DNA of 64,000 nucleotides from Pseudomonas sp. 31-12 (lineage in GTDB: Bacteria; Pseudomonadota; Gammaproteobacteria; Pseudomonadales; Pseudomonadaceae). Shown here one piece after another: positions 33,895 through 43,974 of the stretch; the stretch's first letter is position 1, and the number at the start of each line of letters is the position of its first letter. The notes below the pieces were generated by a model. That model saw only the letters and a program-made list of their open reading frames with translations. It made no database searches and was not told the DNA's origin. The DNA lies in assembly GCF_003151075.1 (NCBI RefSeq), contig NZ_CP029482.1, positions 4,650,001 through 4,714,000 on the forward strand. The letters are read 5' to 3'. Made by a program: the position numbers and the translations under genes.

Positions 33895-35418
33895 ATGACG
33901 GCATTGAATTCCAACGCGCGCATCGCGGTGATCGGCGCCGGAGCCATGGGCGCCGGCATCGCGCAGGTCGCCGCGCAGGCCGGCCATCCGGTGCTGTTGC
34001 TGGACAATCGTCCGGGTGCTGCCGCGCAAGCCATCGACGGCATTGACCGCCAACTGGGCAAGCGCGTCGAGAAAGGCAAGCTTTCACCTGAGGCGCGGGC
34101 GGCGACCATCGCCCGCCTGCAGGCAGTGGAAGCCATAGAGGCACTGGCCGATTGCGCGCTGATCATCGAAGCCATCGTCGAGAACCTTGAGGTCAAGCGC
34201 GCCCTCTTCCGTCAGTTGGAAGGCATCTGCGGAGAGCGCTGCATCCTGGCCAGCAACACTTCCTCGCTGTCGATCACCAGCATCGCCGCGCAACTGGACC
34301 ATCCGCAACGTTTGCTCGGCCTGCACTTCTTCAACCCGGCGCCGGTCATGGCGTTGGTGGAAATCGTCTCCGGCCTGGCCAGCGATCCGGCATTGGCCGA
34401 ATGCCTGTACGACACCGCCAAAGCCTGGGGCAAAAAACCGGTGCACACCCGCTCAACACCAGGCTTTATCGTCAACCGTGTCGCCCGCCCGTTCTACGCC
34501 GAAAGCCTGCGCCTGCTACAGGAAGACGCGGCCGATTGCCCGACGCTGGATGCGCTGATGCGCGAGGCCGGTGGCTTTGCCATGGGCGCGTTCGAACTGA
34601 CCGACTTGATCGGGCATGACGTCAACTATGCCGTGACTTGTTCGGTGTTCGACGCCTATTACGGCGACACCCGCTTCCTGCCGTCGCTGATCCAGAAAGA
34701 ACTGGTGGACGCCGGGCGTCTGGGCCGTAAAAGTGGCCATGGCTTCTATCGCTACGCCGAAGGTGCCGAGCGTCCACAGCCGACGTCTATCAGCAGCGAA
34801 CATGCCGTTGGAACCTGCGTTATAGAAGGCGATCTCGGTATTGCCCATGCGTTGATCCCGCGCCTGCGTGAACACAACATCGAAATCGTTCAGCGCGACG
34901 GCCAAGGCGTGCTGCGGGTCGGCGACGCGCTGCTGGCGTTGAGCGACGGGCGCTTGGCCTGTCAACGGGCCAGGGAAGATGGCCTGCGCAATCTGATCCT
35001 GCTGGACCTGGCATTCGACTACGGCAAGGCCAGCCGCATAGCCATCAGCTACGCGACAGACATCGACCCCGGCGCCCTCGATCACGGCGTCGCCTTACTG
35101 CAACAGGCCGGATTCACCGTCAGCGCGCTCAGTGACAGCCCGGCCCTCGCGGTGCTGCGTACGGTGGCAATGCTCGCCAACGAAGCCGCCGACGCCGTGC
35201 TGCAAGGCGTGGCCTCGGCCGCCGACGTCGACCTGGCGATGCGCGCCGGGGTCAATTACCCGCAAGGCCCGCTCGCCTGGGCCGATGCCATCGGCCTTTC
35301 GCACATCCTCAACGTGCTGGAAAACCTGCAAGCCAGTTATGGCGAAGAACGTTATCGACCGTCGCTGCTATTGCGCCGCAAGGTCGCTGAAGGGAGAAAT
35401 TTTCATGACCAACCATGA
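33895..35418 (+). CDS. paaH: 3-hydroxyadipyl-CoA dehydrogenase PaaH
   Basis: A 507 aa NAD-dependent dehydrogenase oxidising 3-hydroxyadipyl-CoA to 3-oxoadipyl-CoA. The Rossmann motif is at the N-terminus (VIGAGAMGAGIAQVAAQAGH). The catalytic histidine lies in GLHFFNPAPVMALVEI. Two copies of the C-terminal helical domain are present (KPVHTRSTPGFIVNRVARP; GHDVNYAVTCSVFDAYY; a second near the end), as in pathway-specific long forms. It starts 3 bp after paaG and overlaps paaI by 14 bp. Confidence 0.95.
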   Translation: MTALNSNARIAVIGAGAMGAGIAQVAAQAGHPVLLLDNRPGAAAQAIDGIDRQLGKRVEKGKLSPEARAATIARLQAVEAIEALADCALIIEAIVENLEVKRALFRQLEGICGERCILASNTSSLSITSIAAQLDHPQRLLGLHFFNPAPVMALVEIVSGLASDPALAECLYDTAKAWGKKPVHTRSTPGFIVNRVARPFYAESLRLLQEDAADCPTLDALMREAGGFAMGAFELTDLIGHDVNYAVTCSVFDAYYGDTRFLPSLIQKELVDAGRLGRKSGHGFYRYAEGAERPQPTSISSEHAVGTCVIEGDLGIAHALIPRLREHNIEIVQRDGQGVLRVGDALLALSDGRLACQRAREDGLRNLILLDLAFDYGKASRIAISYATDIDPGALDHGVALLQQAGFTVSALSDSPALAVLRTVAMLANEAADAVLQGVASAADVDLAMRAGVNYPQGPLAWADAIGLSHILNVLENLQASYGEERYRPSLLLRRKVAEGRNFHDQP

Positions 35419-35854
35419 AGCCATGAACCTGGCCAGCGACTGCGCGCAAGCGCTGTTCAAGCGTGACACCGCCAGCCAGTCAATGGGCATGCGCCTGCTC
35501 TCCGTCGCGCCAGGTTGCTCGCGCGTTGGCATGAGCGTGCGCGCCGACATGATCCAGGGCCACGGCACGTGCCACGGCGGCTACCTGTTCGCCCTCGCCG
35601 ACTCGGCGTTTGCCCTGGCTTGCAACAGCTACAACGAAGCCACCGTGGCCATCGGTTGCAGCATCGATTACATCGCCCCGGCACGCTTGGGCGACACCTT
35701 GAATGCCGACTGCACCGAGCAAAGCCGCTCCGGTCGTACCGGCAACTACGACGTTCGCATCGAAAACCAACTGGGCCAGCTCATCGCGCTGTTCCATGGC
35801 AAATCCTACAAAGTGCGCGGCACTGTGCTGACGCAGGAGAATCCGAATGAATGA
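35405..35854 (+). CDS. paaI: Phenylacetyl-CoA pathway thioesterase PaaI
   Basis: A 149 aa hotdog-fold thioesterase. The helix motif [19 protein letters not shown] carries the catalytic aspartate. PaaI hydrolyses hydroxylated phenylacetyl-CoA derivatives that leave the pathway, releasing CoA. The ATG at 35405 lies inside the end of paaH with AAGGGAG upstream, which indicates coupled translation. It also overlaps paaJ by 8 bp. Confidence 0.94.
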   Translation: MTNHEAMNLASDCAQALFKRDTASQSMGMRLLSVAPGCSRVGMSVRADMIQGHGTCHGGYLFALADSAFALACNSYNEATVAIGCSIDYIAPARLGDTLNADCTEQSRSGRTGNYDVRIENQLGQLIALFHGKSYKVRGTVLTQENPNE

Positions 35855-37058
35855 CGCCTTGATCATCGACGCGGTGCGGACCCCGATCGGCCGCTATGCC
35901 GGCGCCTTGAGCAGCGTGCGCGCCGACGACCTCGGCGCGATGCCGTTGCGCGAATTGCTGCGCCGTCACCCGCAGGTCGACTGGAATACCGTGGATGATG
36001 TGATCTACGGCTGCGCCAATCAGGCCGGCGAAGACAACCGCAATGTCGCGCGCATGTCGGCGTTGCTGGCCGGGTTGCCGGTCAGTGTGCCCGGCACCAC
36101 GCTCAACCGTTTGTGCGGTTCCGGGCTGGACGCGATTGGCACGGCAGCGCGGGCGATCCGCTGTGGCGAGGCCGGGTTGATGCTGGTCGGTGGCGTCGAA
36201 TCGATGTCCCGCGCGCCCTTGGTGATGGGCAAGGCCGAGCAAGCGTTTTCCCGTGACGCGCAGGTGTACGACACCACCATCGGTTGGCGTTTCGTCAATC
36301 CGCTGATGAAAAAAATCTACGGCATCGACTCCATGCCGGAGACCGCCGAGAACGTCGCCGAGCAGTTCAACATTTCCCGCGCCGACCAGGACGCCTTTGC
36401 CCTGCGCAGCCAGCAGCGCGCCGGCGCGGCCCAGGCCAGCGGGCGCCTGGCCCGGGAAATCGTCGCGGTAGAAATCCCCCAACGCAAAGGCCCGGCCAAA
36501 GTCGTCGAGCATGATGAACACCCGCGTGGCGACACCACCCTTGAGCAATTGCAGAAACTCGGCACGCCGTTTCGCGAAGGCGGCAGCGTCACCGCCGGCA
36601 ATGCGTCCGGGGTCAATGACGGGGCTTGCGCACTCTTGCTCGCCAGCCCGGAAGTTGCCAAACGCCACGGCCTGAAAGCGCGCGGCAGGGTCGTGGCGAT
36701 GGCCACCGCCGGGGTCGAACCACGGATCATGGGCATCGGCCCGGTGCCGGCAACGCGCAAGGTGCTGGAACTGGCCAACCTGAGCCTCGCCGACATGGAC
36801 GTGATCGAACTCAACGAAGCCTTTGCCGCACAAGGTCTGGCCGTGCTGCGTGAGCTGGGCCTGGGCGACAGCGATCCGCGGGTCAACCCGAACGGCGGCG
36901 CGATTGCCCTCGGCCATCCGCTGGGCATGAGTGGCGCACGACTGGTGACCACCGCCCTGCATGAACTGGAAGAACGTCACGGCCGCTACGCCTTGTGCAC
37001 CATGTGCATCGGCGTCGGCCAGGGCATCGCGCTGATCATCGAGCGCCTGTCCGTCTAA
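35847..37058 (+). CDS. paaJ: 3-oxoadipyl-CoA thiolase PaaJ
   Basis: A 403 aa thiolase. The nucleophilic cysteine lies in [12 protein letters not shown] near residue 90, the histidine in [13 protein letters not shown] and the second cysteine in [10 protein letters not shown]. It cleaves 3-oxoadipyl-CoA to succinyl-CoA and acetyl-CoA and may also act on the 2,3-didehydro-8-carbon intermediate. The start overlaps paaI by 8 bp; paaK follows after 99 bp. Confidence 0.95.
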   Translation: MNDALIIDAVRTPIGRYAGALSSVRADDLGAMPLRELLRRHPQVDWNTVDDVIYGCANQAGEDNRNVARMSALLAGLPVSVPGTTLNRLCGSGLDAIGTAARAIRCGEAGLMLVGGVESMSRAPLVMGKAEQAFSRDAQVYDTTIGWRFVNPLMKKIYGIDSMPETAENVAEQFNISRADQDAFALRSQQRAGAAQASGRLAREIVAVEIPQRKGPAKVVEHDEHPRGDTTLEQLQKLGTPFREGGSVTAGNASGVNDGACALLLASPEVAKRHGLKARGRVVAMATAGVEPRIMGIGPVPATRKVLELANLSLADMDVIELNEAFAAQGLAVLRELGLGDSDPRVNPNGGAIALGHPLGMSGARLVTTALHELEERHGRYALCTMCIGVGQGIALIIERLSV

Positions 37059-37157
37059 AGAACCGCGATTCCCAAGGAGCTGAGAGGTATCCTTGGGGCA
37101 TGCACTCAAAGCCCTTGTGTAGAAGGGCCGAAACACAAAAATAATTCGAGTGAAGTC

Positions 37158-38483
37158 ATGAACATGCCAATTGCCAAAGCCGTGCTTGATCCTGTGCTGG
37201 ACCCGATCGAAACCGCCAGCATCGACGAACTGCGTCAACACCAGCTGGATCGCCTGCGCTGGAGCCTGAACCACGCCTACAACAATGTGCCGCTGTATCG
37301 CCAACGCTTCGATGCGCTGGGCGTACACCCGGACGACATCAAGTGCCTGGAAGACCTGGCGAAGTTTCCGTTCACCACCAAGACTGACCTGCGCGACAAC
37401 TATCCGTACGGCATGTTCGCCGTGCCGATGCATGACATCGTGCGCCTGCACGCCTCCAGCGGCACCACCGGCAAACCGACGGTCGTGGGATACACGCAGA
37501 ACGACATCGACACCTGGGCCAACGTCGTCGCGCGCTCAATCCGCGCGGCGGGCGGCCGGCGTGGCGACAAGGTGCATATTTCCTACGGCTACGGCCTGTT
37601 CACCGGTGGCCTCGGCGCGCATTACGGCGCCGAACGCCTAGGCTGCACGGTGATTCCGATGTCGGGCGGGCAGACCGAGAAACAGGTGCAGCTGATCAAG
37701 GATTTCCAGCCGGACATCATCATGGTCACGCCGTCGTACATGCTCAACATCGCCGATGAAATCGAGCGCCAGGGCATCGACCCGCACAAACTGGCCCTGC
37801 GCCTGGGCATCTTCGGCGCCGAGCCGTGGACTGCCGAACTGCGCAGCGCCATCGAGAACCGTTTGGGCATTACTGCGCTGGATATTTATGGGCTCTCGGA
37901 AATCATGGGGCCGGGCGTGGCGATGGAATGCGCGGAAACCAAGGACGGGCCGACGATCTGGGAGGACCACTTCTATCCGGAAATCATTGACCCGGTCACC
38001 GGTGAAGTGCTGCCAGATGGGCAGATGGGCGAGTTGGTGTTTACCTCGCTGAGCAAGGAAGCGCTGCCGATGATCCGTTATCGCACCCGCGACTTGACGC
38101 GTTTACTGCCGGGGACTGCGCGGCCGATGCGGCGGATCGACAAGATCACCGGGCGCAGTGATGACATGTTGATCATTCGCGGGGTTAACGTGTTTCCGAC
38201 GCAGATAGAGGAGCAGGTGCTGAAGATCAAACAGCTGTCGGAGTGTTATGAGATTCATCTGTACCGCAACGGGAATCTGGACAGTGTGGATGTGCATGTC
38301 GAGCTCAAGGCTGAGCATCGGCATTTGGGGGATGACCAGCAGAAGGCGGTTTGTGCCGAGTTGAGTCGGCATATCAAGACGTATATCGGGATCAGTTCGC
38401 GGATTGTTTTGCAGCCGATGCATTCGATCAAGCGGTCTGAGGGCAAGGCTTGTCATGTGATGGACAAGCGCCCTAAAGGATGA
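37158..38483 (+). CDS. paaK: Phenylacetate-CoA ligase PaaK
   Basis: A 441 aa ANL-family ligase that activates phenylacetate to phenylacetyl-CoA with ATP, the first step of the pathway. The phosphate-binding loop is HASSGTTGKPTVVGY. Further motifs are YGLSEIMGPGVAMEC and GRSDDMLIIRGVNVFPTQIE. The length is normal. It ends the paaFGHIJK block before a strong terminator. The 3' part of the gene has a noticeably lower GC third position than its start. Confidence 0.96.
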   Translation: MNMPIAKAVLDPVLDPIETASIDELRQHQLDRLRWSLNHAYNNVPLYRQRFDALGVHPDDIKCLEDLAKFPFTTKTDLRDNYPYGMFAVPMHDIVRLHASSGTTGKPTVVGYTQNDIDTWANVVARSIRAAGGRRGDKVHISYGYGLFTGGLGAHYGAERLGCTVIPMSGGQTEKQVQLIKDFQPDIIMVTPSYMLNIADEIERQGIDPHKLALRLGIFGAEPWTAELRSAIENRLGITALDIYGLSEIMGPGVAMECAETKDGPTIWEDHFYPEIIDPVTGEVLPDGQMGELVFTSLSKEALPMIRYRTRDLTRLLPGTARPMRRIDKITGRSDDMLIIRGVNVFPTQIEEQVLKIKQLSECYEIHLYRNGNLDSVDVHVELKAEHRHLGDDQQKAVCAELSRHIKTYIGISSRIVLQPMHSIKRSEGKACHVMDKRPKG

Positions 38484-38498
38484 CTGCTGCACCCTTTG

Positions 38499-38525
38499 AG
38501 CCCCGCTTTTGCGGGGCTTTTTTTT
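38499..38525 (+). terminator. Rho-independent terminator after paaK
   Basis: AGCCCCGC-TTTT-GCGGGGCT followed by eight T. Confidence 0.9.
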
Positions 38526-38546
38526 GACTGCCGCGCCCCCCTTCCT

Positions 38547-38571
38547 TGTGGGAGCGAGCCTGCTCGCGAAG
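38547..38571. repeat. Single REP element
   Basis: TTGTGGGAGCGAGCCTGCTC with no inverted partner nearby. Confidence 0.6.
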
Positions 38572-38700
38572 GGCCGTGTCAGTCGCTATCAATGGCGGAT
38601 GCAACTCCGCTTTCGTCGAAACAACGCCCGGAACGCTCCGCGCTCCGCTGTCGATGCAAGGCTTGATTCCGTGTTGGAACAATCAAGCCTGGCAGGTCGT

Positions 38701-39435
38701 TCAGAGATTGCGCGATAGCGCCCTGCGCACACTGTCCCTATTCAGTTCAGGGGTTTCAGTCTCGGCAGGGGTTTGCGCGGGTGCAGGACTTTCGAGCTGA
38801 AAAGAGAGTTCAACCTGGACGGGGCTTTCAACTTGAACAGGGCTGGGCGCCTTAACATGACTGGCGACCAGAGTGTCCAGCTTCTCGATGTAGGCGTTCA
38901 GGTCGCTGACCAGCAGCTTCTTGCGCTGGCCCCCTTGATACAACGCGTAACAAAGATAACCCCCCGCCGCCAGGAGGCCGAGCCCGGCGGTGGCAATACC
39001 GGCGACACACAATCCCGACACGACCAGCACGGTCTTCCAGTTGAAGGGCGTCAGCTCCAGCTCGGTATTGAGCACGCTGGCGTCACGCAGGATCCAGCGC
39101 TTGGACGCCGCGTGGTTCAGCAGGATGGTGTGCAGGGGCGAACCGTCCTTTTTCAAGGCACTGATGAGCGAGATTTGCTGGCCCGTGCGCAACGGAATGT
39201 CCACGCCGCGCAGCTTCACATCGTGCTCGACGCCGTCCGGGGTCTTGACCCAGAACTCATGATTGATGATCGACACCGAACTGACCCGCACCGGCGTGAG
39301 ATCCCCATCCTTGCCGTTCACATGAACGCCGCCCGTGGTGGTCACGCGGGTCTCGCTGAGTTTTTCACTGCCCACCACTTCACCGTTCAAGACAGTGAAC
39401 ACAACGGTTTTATCGGCATGGTTGAACGTGAGCAT
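38701..39435 (-). CDS. Hypothetical membrane-associated protein inside the paa cluster
   Basis: A 244 aa protein of unknown family. The N-terminal half (about 1-130) is beta-rich and soluble (TPDGVEHDVKLRGVDIPLRTGQQISLI). A hydrophobic stretch covers about 132-170 (VLVVSGLCVAGIATAGLGLLA and GGYLCYALYQG), giving one long or two short membrane segments. A C-terminal tail follows with imperfect repeats (SPVQVESPVQVELSFQLESPAP) rich in Pro, Glu and Val. The start at 39435 follows AAAAAGGAATCG. It lies on the opposite strand between paaK and paaA and has no visible link with phenylacetate metabolism. Confidence 0.6.
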   Translation of the reverse strand: MLTFNHADKTVVFTVLNGEVVGSEKLSETRVTTTGGVHVNGKDGDLTPVRVSSVSIINHEFWVKTPDGVEHDVKLRGVDIPLRTGQQISLISALKKDGSPLHTILLNHAASKRWILRDASVLNTELELTPFNWKTVLVVSGLCVAGIATAGLGLLAAGGYLCYALYQGGQRKKLLVSDLNAYIEKLDTLVASHVKAPSPVQVESPVQVELSFQLESPAPAQTPAETETPELNRDSVRRALSRNL

Positions 39436-39562
39436 TTCGATTCCTTTTTAGGCCCACGTCGATCGACGTTCAGGAGAAAGATCCGTGTGCCGCGGATGCT
39501 ACTAAGTAGCCATTACGCTGTCCAGAATTCGCACCGCGTGTGACGCGGAGCGTGGGAACGAT

Positions 39563-39607
<45 letters not shown>

Positions 39608-39960
39608 GATCAACATCTTCGCGAGCAGCCCCCCCCACAAAAAGCAGATCGACGCACAACTTTGCTCCTCACCACTCATCAGGCCGAGCGTTAGCTCGCC
39701 TTCCGCTTTTGATCTTGATCCACCGCCCCCTCGAGAGGCCGAGCGCAGGTTCTGCGCAGTGGGCAACCCGGCATGGATGCCGGGTTAGCCGCCCCCGGCC
39801 ATGGATGGCCGATGGCGGCGGGCCCACGGAGCAGGACCGGAGCGAGGGCATGCCGAGCCACAGCGAGGCACCGAACGTCAGGGGCAAAAGCGCTTGGTTA
39901 CTTGGCGCTTTTCCAAGTGACCCGCCGTAAGGGCGGAACCACAAGCCGCCGTTACCGAGC
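39608..39960. repeat. Multi-hairpin intergenic element of Pseudomonas type
   Basis: Contains three perfect hairpins: AACCCGGCAT-GG-ATGCCGGGTT (39765-39786), GGCCAT-GG-ATGGCC (39797-39810) and AAAAGCGC-N11-GCGCTTTT (39886-39912). Its six-frame ORFs look like the spurious proteins often predicted from a repeated intergenic sequence in Pseudomonas genomes. I see no gene in it. Family membership is from memory and needs a genome self-search. Confidence 0.5.
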
Positions 39961-39994
39961 AAACGGATATACACCCAAACCCACCACTCATCCC

Positions 39995-40062
39995 AAAGCG
40001 ATACAAAAACACATACGACACGTTATTTTATGTTTGATAATAATTTCTGTATCGCTTATAAA
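39995..40062 (+). promoter_or_regulatory. paaA promoter with PaaX-like inverted operator
   Basis: AAGCGATACA (39996-40005) and TGTATCGCTT (40048-40057) are perfect 10 bp inverted arms, 52 bp apart centre to centre. The second arm sits between TTGATA (40034-40039, -35) and TATAAA (40057-40062, -10), which are 17 bp apart. Repressor binding would block RNA polymerase. Confidence 0.65.
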
Positions 40063-40104
40063 GTTCTCCATGCCTTCGAACAGATTCATGGCGGGAGACG
40101 AAAA

Positions 40105-41094
40105 ATGTACGCACAGCTAGTAGAAACAGGCGTAAAGCGCATAAAAGATCTGTCGGAAATGTCCGAACAGGAACGCGCCTTCCAGGAAAAAATCGATTCA
40201 GAAATCAAGATCGAAGCAAAGAACTGGATGCCTGATGCCTATCGCCAGACGCTCATCCGGCAGATCTCCCAGCACGCCCACTCCGAAATTGTCGGCATGC
40301 TGCCCGAAGGCAACTGGGTCACCCGCGCGCCCTCGCTCAAACGCAAACTGCAATTGATGGCGAAAATCCAGGACGAAGCCGGCCACGGCCTGTACCTCTA
40401 CAGCGCCATGGAAACCCTCGGCGCCGACCGCGATGAAGAAATCGCCAAGCTGCACAGCGGCAAAGCCAAATACTCAAGCATCTTCAATTACCCGACGCTG
40501 AACTGGGCCGACATGGGCGCAGTGGGCTGGCTGGTGGACGGCGCCGCAATCGTCAATCAGGTGGTGTTGCAGCGCACCTCTTATGGCCCCTACTCCCGGG
40601 CCATGGTGCGGATCTGCAAGGAAGAAAGTTTCCACCAGCGCCAGGGCTACGAAATCCTCCTGACCATGATGCGCCACGGCAATCAGGCGCAAAAAGACAT
40701 GGTCCAGGACGCGATCAACCGCCTGTGGTGGCCGTCGTTGATGATGTTCGGCCCAAGCGACGAACACTCCCCCAACAGCGCCCAATCCATGGCCTGGAAA
40801 ATCAAGCGTCAAAGCAACGACGAACTGCGCCAGCGCTTCATCGACCAGACCATCCCGCAGCTGGAACTGTTGGGCTGCACCTGCCCCGATCCGGACCTGA
40901 AGTGGAACGCCGAACGCGGCCACTACGACTTCGGCGACATCCAGTGGAGCGAGTTCTACGAAGTGCTCAAGGGAAACGGCCCGTGCAACCAGGAACGCGT
41001 CGCCACCCGCCGCAAAGCCATTGAAGACGGCGCCTGGGTCCGCGAAGCCGCGGTTGCCCACGCGCGTAAAAAACAGAACAAGAACGCCGCCTGA
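40105..41094 (+). CDS. paaA: Phenylacetyl-CoA 1,2-epoxidase catalytic subunit PaaA
   Basis: The 329 aa diiron subunit of the ring epoxidase PaaABCE. Iron ligands lie in [25 protein letters not shown] and [11 protein letters not shown]. It inserts one oxygen atom into the aromatic ring of phenylacetyl-CoA. The ATG at 40105 has GGGAGA upstream and gives the normal family N-terminus MYAQLVETG; the open frame before it is promoter DNA. First gene of paaABCDE. Confidence 0.96.
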   Translation: MYAQLVETGVKRIKDLSEMSEQERAFQEKIDSEIKIEAKNWMPDAYRQTLIRQISQHAHSEIVGMLPEGNWVTRAPSLKRKLQLMAKIQDEAGHGLYLYSAMETLGADRDEEIAKLHSGKAKYSSIFNYPTLNWADMGAVGWLVDGAAIVNQVVLQRTSYGPYSRAMVRICKEESFHQRQGYEILLTMMRHGNQAQKDMVQDAINRLWWPSLMMFGPSDEHSPNSAQSMAWKIKRQSNDELRQRFIDQTIPQLELLGCTCPDPDLKWNAERGHYDFGDIQWSEFYEVLKGNGPCNQERVATRRKAIEDGAWVREAAVAHARKKQNKNAA

Positions 41095-41121
41095 TCGGCC
41101 ACCTGATGTGGAGTCACTGAA

Positions 41122-41403
41122 ATGTCTGAATGGACCCTTTTTGAAGTTTTCGTGCGCAGCAAGCACGGCCTCAACCACAAGCATGTCGGCAGTGTGCATG
41201 CCGCCGACACCACCATGGCCATCGAAAACGCACGCGAGCTCTACACCCGTCGCAGTGAAGGCGTGAGCCTGTGGGTGGTGCCCTCGGCGCTGATTACCGC
41301 CTCGTCGCCGGATGAAAAAGACCCGCTGTTCGACCCGGCGGACGACAAGGTCTATCGCCACGCCAGCTTTTACGAGTTGCCGGCCGAAGTCGGGCACATG
41401 TGA
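41122..41403 (+). CDS. paaB: Phenylacetyl-CoA epoxidase subunit PaaB
   Basis: A 93 aa small subunit, normal length. Family motifs are EWTLFEVFVRSKHGLNHKHV and DNAR-like NARELYTRRSEGVSLWVVPS. It bridges PaaAC heterodimers in the epoxidase complex. It lies 27 bp after paaA and 8 bp before paaC. Confidence 0.95.
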   Translation: MSEWTLFEVFVRSKHGLNHKHVGSVHAADTTMAIENARELYTRRSEGVSLWVVPSALITASSPDEKDPLFDPADDKVYRHASFYELPAEVGHM

Positions 41404-41411
41404 GGTCGACC

Positions 41412-42173
41412 ATGAACAACCAGACTGATCTGATCGAATACCTGCTGCGCCTCGGCGACAGCGCCCTGATCCAGGGCCAGCGCCTGTGCCAATGGTGCGG
41501 CAAAGCCCCGGCGCTGGAAGAAGAACTGGCGTTGATGAACGTCGGCCTCGACCTGGTGGGCCAGGCGCGCAACTGGCTGGAATACGCCGCCGAACTGCTG
41601 AACGACGGTCGCGACGCCGATCACCTGGCGTTCCGCCGTGATGAGCGCGCCTACCGCAATCTGCTGCTGGTGGAACAACCCAATGGCGATTACGCGGTGA
41701 CGATCCTCAAGCAATTCCTCTACGACGCCTGGCACCTGCAAGTGCTCAGCGGCCTGAGCCAGTCCAGCGACGAACGCATCGCCGGGATCGCCGCCAAAGC
41801 GGTCAAGGAAGTGACCTATCACCTGCGCCGCTCCGGCGAATGGGTCGAGCGCCTGGGTGACGGCACCGAGGAAAGCCATCAGCGCATGCTCGCGGCCATC
41901 CCCGAGGTCTGGCGTTTCACGGTCGAACTGACCAGTGCCGATGACAGCGAACAACGCCTGTGCACCGCTGGCATCGCCCCGGACGCCGCGCAAGTCGCTG
42001 CGGCGTGGCAAGCCAAGGTCAACGAAATCTTTGTCAGCGCGACCCTGCCCGTGCCTGCCGCGCCGAGCTTTTTCTACCTTAATGCACGCAAAGGCCTGCA
42101 CACCGAACACCTCGGCATTCTGCTGGCCGAGATGCAATTCCTGCCACGAGCCTATCCCGATGCAACCTGGTGA
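41412..42173 (+). CDS. paaC: Phenylacetyl-CoA epoxidase structural subunit PaaC
   Basis: A 253 aa ferritin-like subunit that pairs with PaaA and has lost the iron site. Family sequence is clear (LGDSALIQGQRLCQWCGKAP and KEVTYHLRRSGEWVERLGDG). The ATG at 41412 is chosen by homology to MNNQTDLIEYLLRLGD. Its end overlaps the paaD start by 14 bp. Confidence 0.95.
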   Translation: MNNQTDLIEYLLRLGDSALIQGQRLCQWCGKAPALEEELALMNVGLDLVGQARNWLEYAAELLNDGRDADHLAFRRDERAYRNLLLVEQPNGDYAVTILKQFLYDAWHLQVLSGLSQSSDERIAGIAAKAVKEVTYHLRRSGEWVERLGDGTEESHQRMLAAIPEVWRFTVELTSADDSEQRLCTAGIAPDAAQVAAAWQAKVNEIFVSATLPVPAAPSFFYLNARKGLHTEHLGILLAEMQFLPRAYPDATW

Positions 42174-42693
42174 GCTGATCGCCAGCGACCAGGGCGCGCG
42201 GCCGGCTCAGCCGACCGACCTGGCTGCCGCGTGGGCAACTCTGGCGCAGGTCATGGACCCGGAAGTGCCGGTGGTCAGCGTGGTCGACCTCGGCATCGTG
42301 CGCGATCTCGATTGGCAGTCCGGGCACTTGCACGTGGTGGTCACGCCGACCTACTCCGGCTGCCCCGCTACGGAAGTGATCGAGAGCGACATTCGCGAGG
42401 CGCTGGAACTCGCCGGGTTCAAGGCACCGCAACTGGAGCGCAAATTGACCCCGGCCTGGACCACCGACTGGATCACCGACAGCGGTCGCGAACGCCTGCG
42501 CGCCTACGGCATTGCGCCGCCCGAGGGCAGCACCAGCAAACGCAGCCTGCTCGGCGAAAGCCCGGTGATTGCCTGCCCGCAATGCGGCAGCGCGCACACC
42601 GAAGTGCTCAGCGAGTTCGGTTCCACTGCGTGCAAGGCGTTGTACCGCTGCGTCGATTGTCGGGAACCGTTCGACTATTTCAAGTGCATCTGA
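42160..42693 (+). CDS. paaD: Epoxidase assembly protein PaaD (DUF59/zinc ribbon)
   Basis: A 177 aa protein. The N-terminal MIP18/DUF59 domain shows DPEVPVVSVVDLGIVRDL and PTYSGCPA. The C-terminal zinc-ribbon-like cysteines are CPQCGSAH and CVDC. PaaD is thought to help install the iron-sulfur cluster of PaaE. The ATG at 42160 lies within the end of paaC, indicating coupled translation; the longer open frame upstream is antisense-like noise inside paaC. Confidence 0.93.
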   Translation: MQPGELIASDQGARPAQPTDLAAAWATLAQVMDPEVPVVSVVDLGIVRDLDWQSGHLHVVVTPTYSGCPATEVIESDIREALELAGFKAPQLERKLTPAWTTDWITDSGRERLRAYGIAPPEGSTSKRSLLGESPVIACPQCGSAHTEVLSEFGSTACKALYRCVDCREPFDYFKCI

Positions 42694-42726
42694 GCGGCAA
42701 TCGGCCGTCCCAGCAGGAGAACAATA

Positions 42727-43803
42727 ATGAGCAAATTTCACAGCCTGATCATCAAGGATGTGCGCGCCGAGACCCGTGACGCGGTTTCCATCGCCTTCGA
42801 GATTCCGCAACACCTGCAAGACAGTTTTCACTTCACCCAGGGCCAGCACCTGGTGATGCGCACCCAGATGGATGGCGAAGAAGTGCGCCGCTCCTATTCG
42901 ATCTGCACCGGGGTCAACGACGGTGAACTGCGCGTCGCCATCAAGCGCGTGGCCGGTGGCCGTTTCTCGGCATTTGCCAACGAACAGTTGCAGGCCGGGC
43001 ACAGCCTTGAAGTGATGCCGCCTGCCGGGCACTTCCATGTCGAACTCGACCCGACTCGCCATGGCAACTATCTGGCAGTCGCGGCGGGCAGCGGCATCAC
43101 GCCGATCCTTTCGATCATCAAGACCACTCTGCAAACCGAGCCCCACAGCCGCGTCACCCTGCTGTATGGCAACCGCTCAAGCTCCGGTGCATTGTTTCGC
43201 GAACAACTCGAAGACCTGAAGAACCGCTACTTGCAGCGCTTGAACCTGATCTTCGTCTTCAGCCGCGAACAGCAGGATGTCGACCTGTACAACGGTCGGA
43301 TCAATGCCGAGAAATGCGAGCAACTATTCTCCCGCTGGCTCGACGTCAAAGCCCTCGACGCCGCCTTCATCTGCGGTCCACAGGAGATGACCGAGACTGT
43401 GCGCGACAGCCTGAAAGCCAAAGGCATGGCGCCTGAGCGTATCCATTTCGAACTGTTCGCAGCCGTCGGTAGCCAGCAGAAGCGCGAGGCCCGCGAGGCG
43501 GCCCGGCAAGTGGATGCCGCCGTCAGCCAGATCACCGTCATCAGCGACGGCCGCGCCCTGGCCTTCGACCTGCCACGCAACAGCCAAAGCATCCTCGACG
43601 CCGGCAACGCTCAGGGGGCCGAACTGCCCTACTCGTGCAAGGCCGGGGTGTGCTCGACCTGCAAATGCAAAGTCATCGAAGGCGAAGTGGAAATGGACAG
43701 CAACCACGCCCTGGAAGATTACGAAGTGGCGGCCGGTTATGTGCTGTCGTGCCAGGCCTTCCCGGTGAGCGACAAAGTGGTACTCGACTTCGATCAGCTC
43801 TGA
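42727..43803 (+). CDS. paaE: Phenylacetyl-CoA epoxidase reductase PaaE
   Basis: The 358 aa electron-transfer subunit. The FAD domain is N-terminal (RRSYSICTG), the NAD(P) domain central (VAAGSGITPILSIIKTTL). A plant-type 2Fe-2S domain is C-terminal, with cluster cysteines in CKAGVCSTCKCKV and a fourth in LSCQAF. It passes electrons from NADPH to PaaA. It lies 33 bp after paaD with AGGAG upstream. Confidence 0.95.
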   Translation: MSKFHSLIIKDVRAETRDAVSIAFEIPQHLQDSFHFTQGQHLVMRTQMDGEEVRRSYSICTGVNDGELRVAIKRVAGGRFSAFANEQLQAGHSLEVMPPAGHFHVELDPTRHGNYLAVAAGSGITPILSIIKTTLQTEPHSRVTLLYGNRSSSGALFREQLEDLKNRYLQRLNLIFVFSREQQDVDLYNGRINAEKCEQLFSRWLDVKALDAAFICGPQEMTETVRDSLKAKGMAPERIHFELFAAVGSQQKREAREAARQVDAAVSQITVISDGRALAFDLPRNSQSILDAGNAQGAELPYSCKAGVCSTCKCKVIEGEVEMDSNHALEDYEVAAGYVLSCQAFPVSDKVVLDFDQL

Positions 43804-43814
43804 TTCAACGCTAT

Positions 43815-43910
43815 CCCTGTGGGAGCGGACTTGCTCGCGAAGAGGCCGCGTCAGTCGACATTTGTGCCGAATGACACACCGTATGCGCGAGCAAGCCCGC
43901 TCCCACAGGG
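43815..43910. repeat. REP doublet (REPIN)
   Basis: Arms CCCTGTGGGAGCGGACTTGC and its imperfect complement between paaE and the DUF485 gene. Confidence 0.85.
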
Positions 43911-43974
43911 GATTGAGGAATGCCCGAGACCTGCTTCACCCCACAACAAAAACAACAACACGAGAGAGCGCGCC

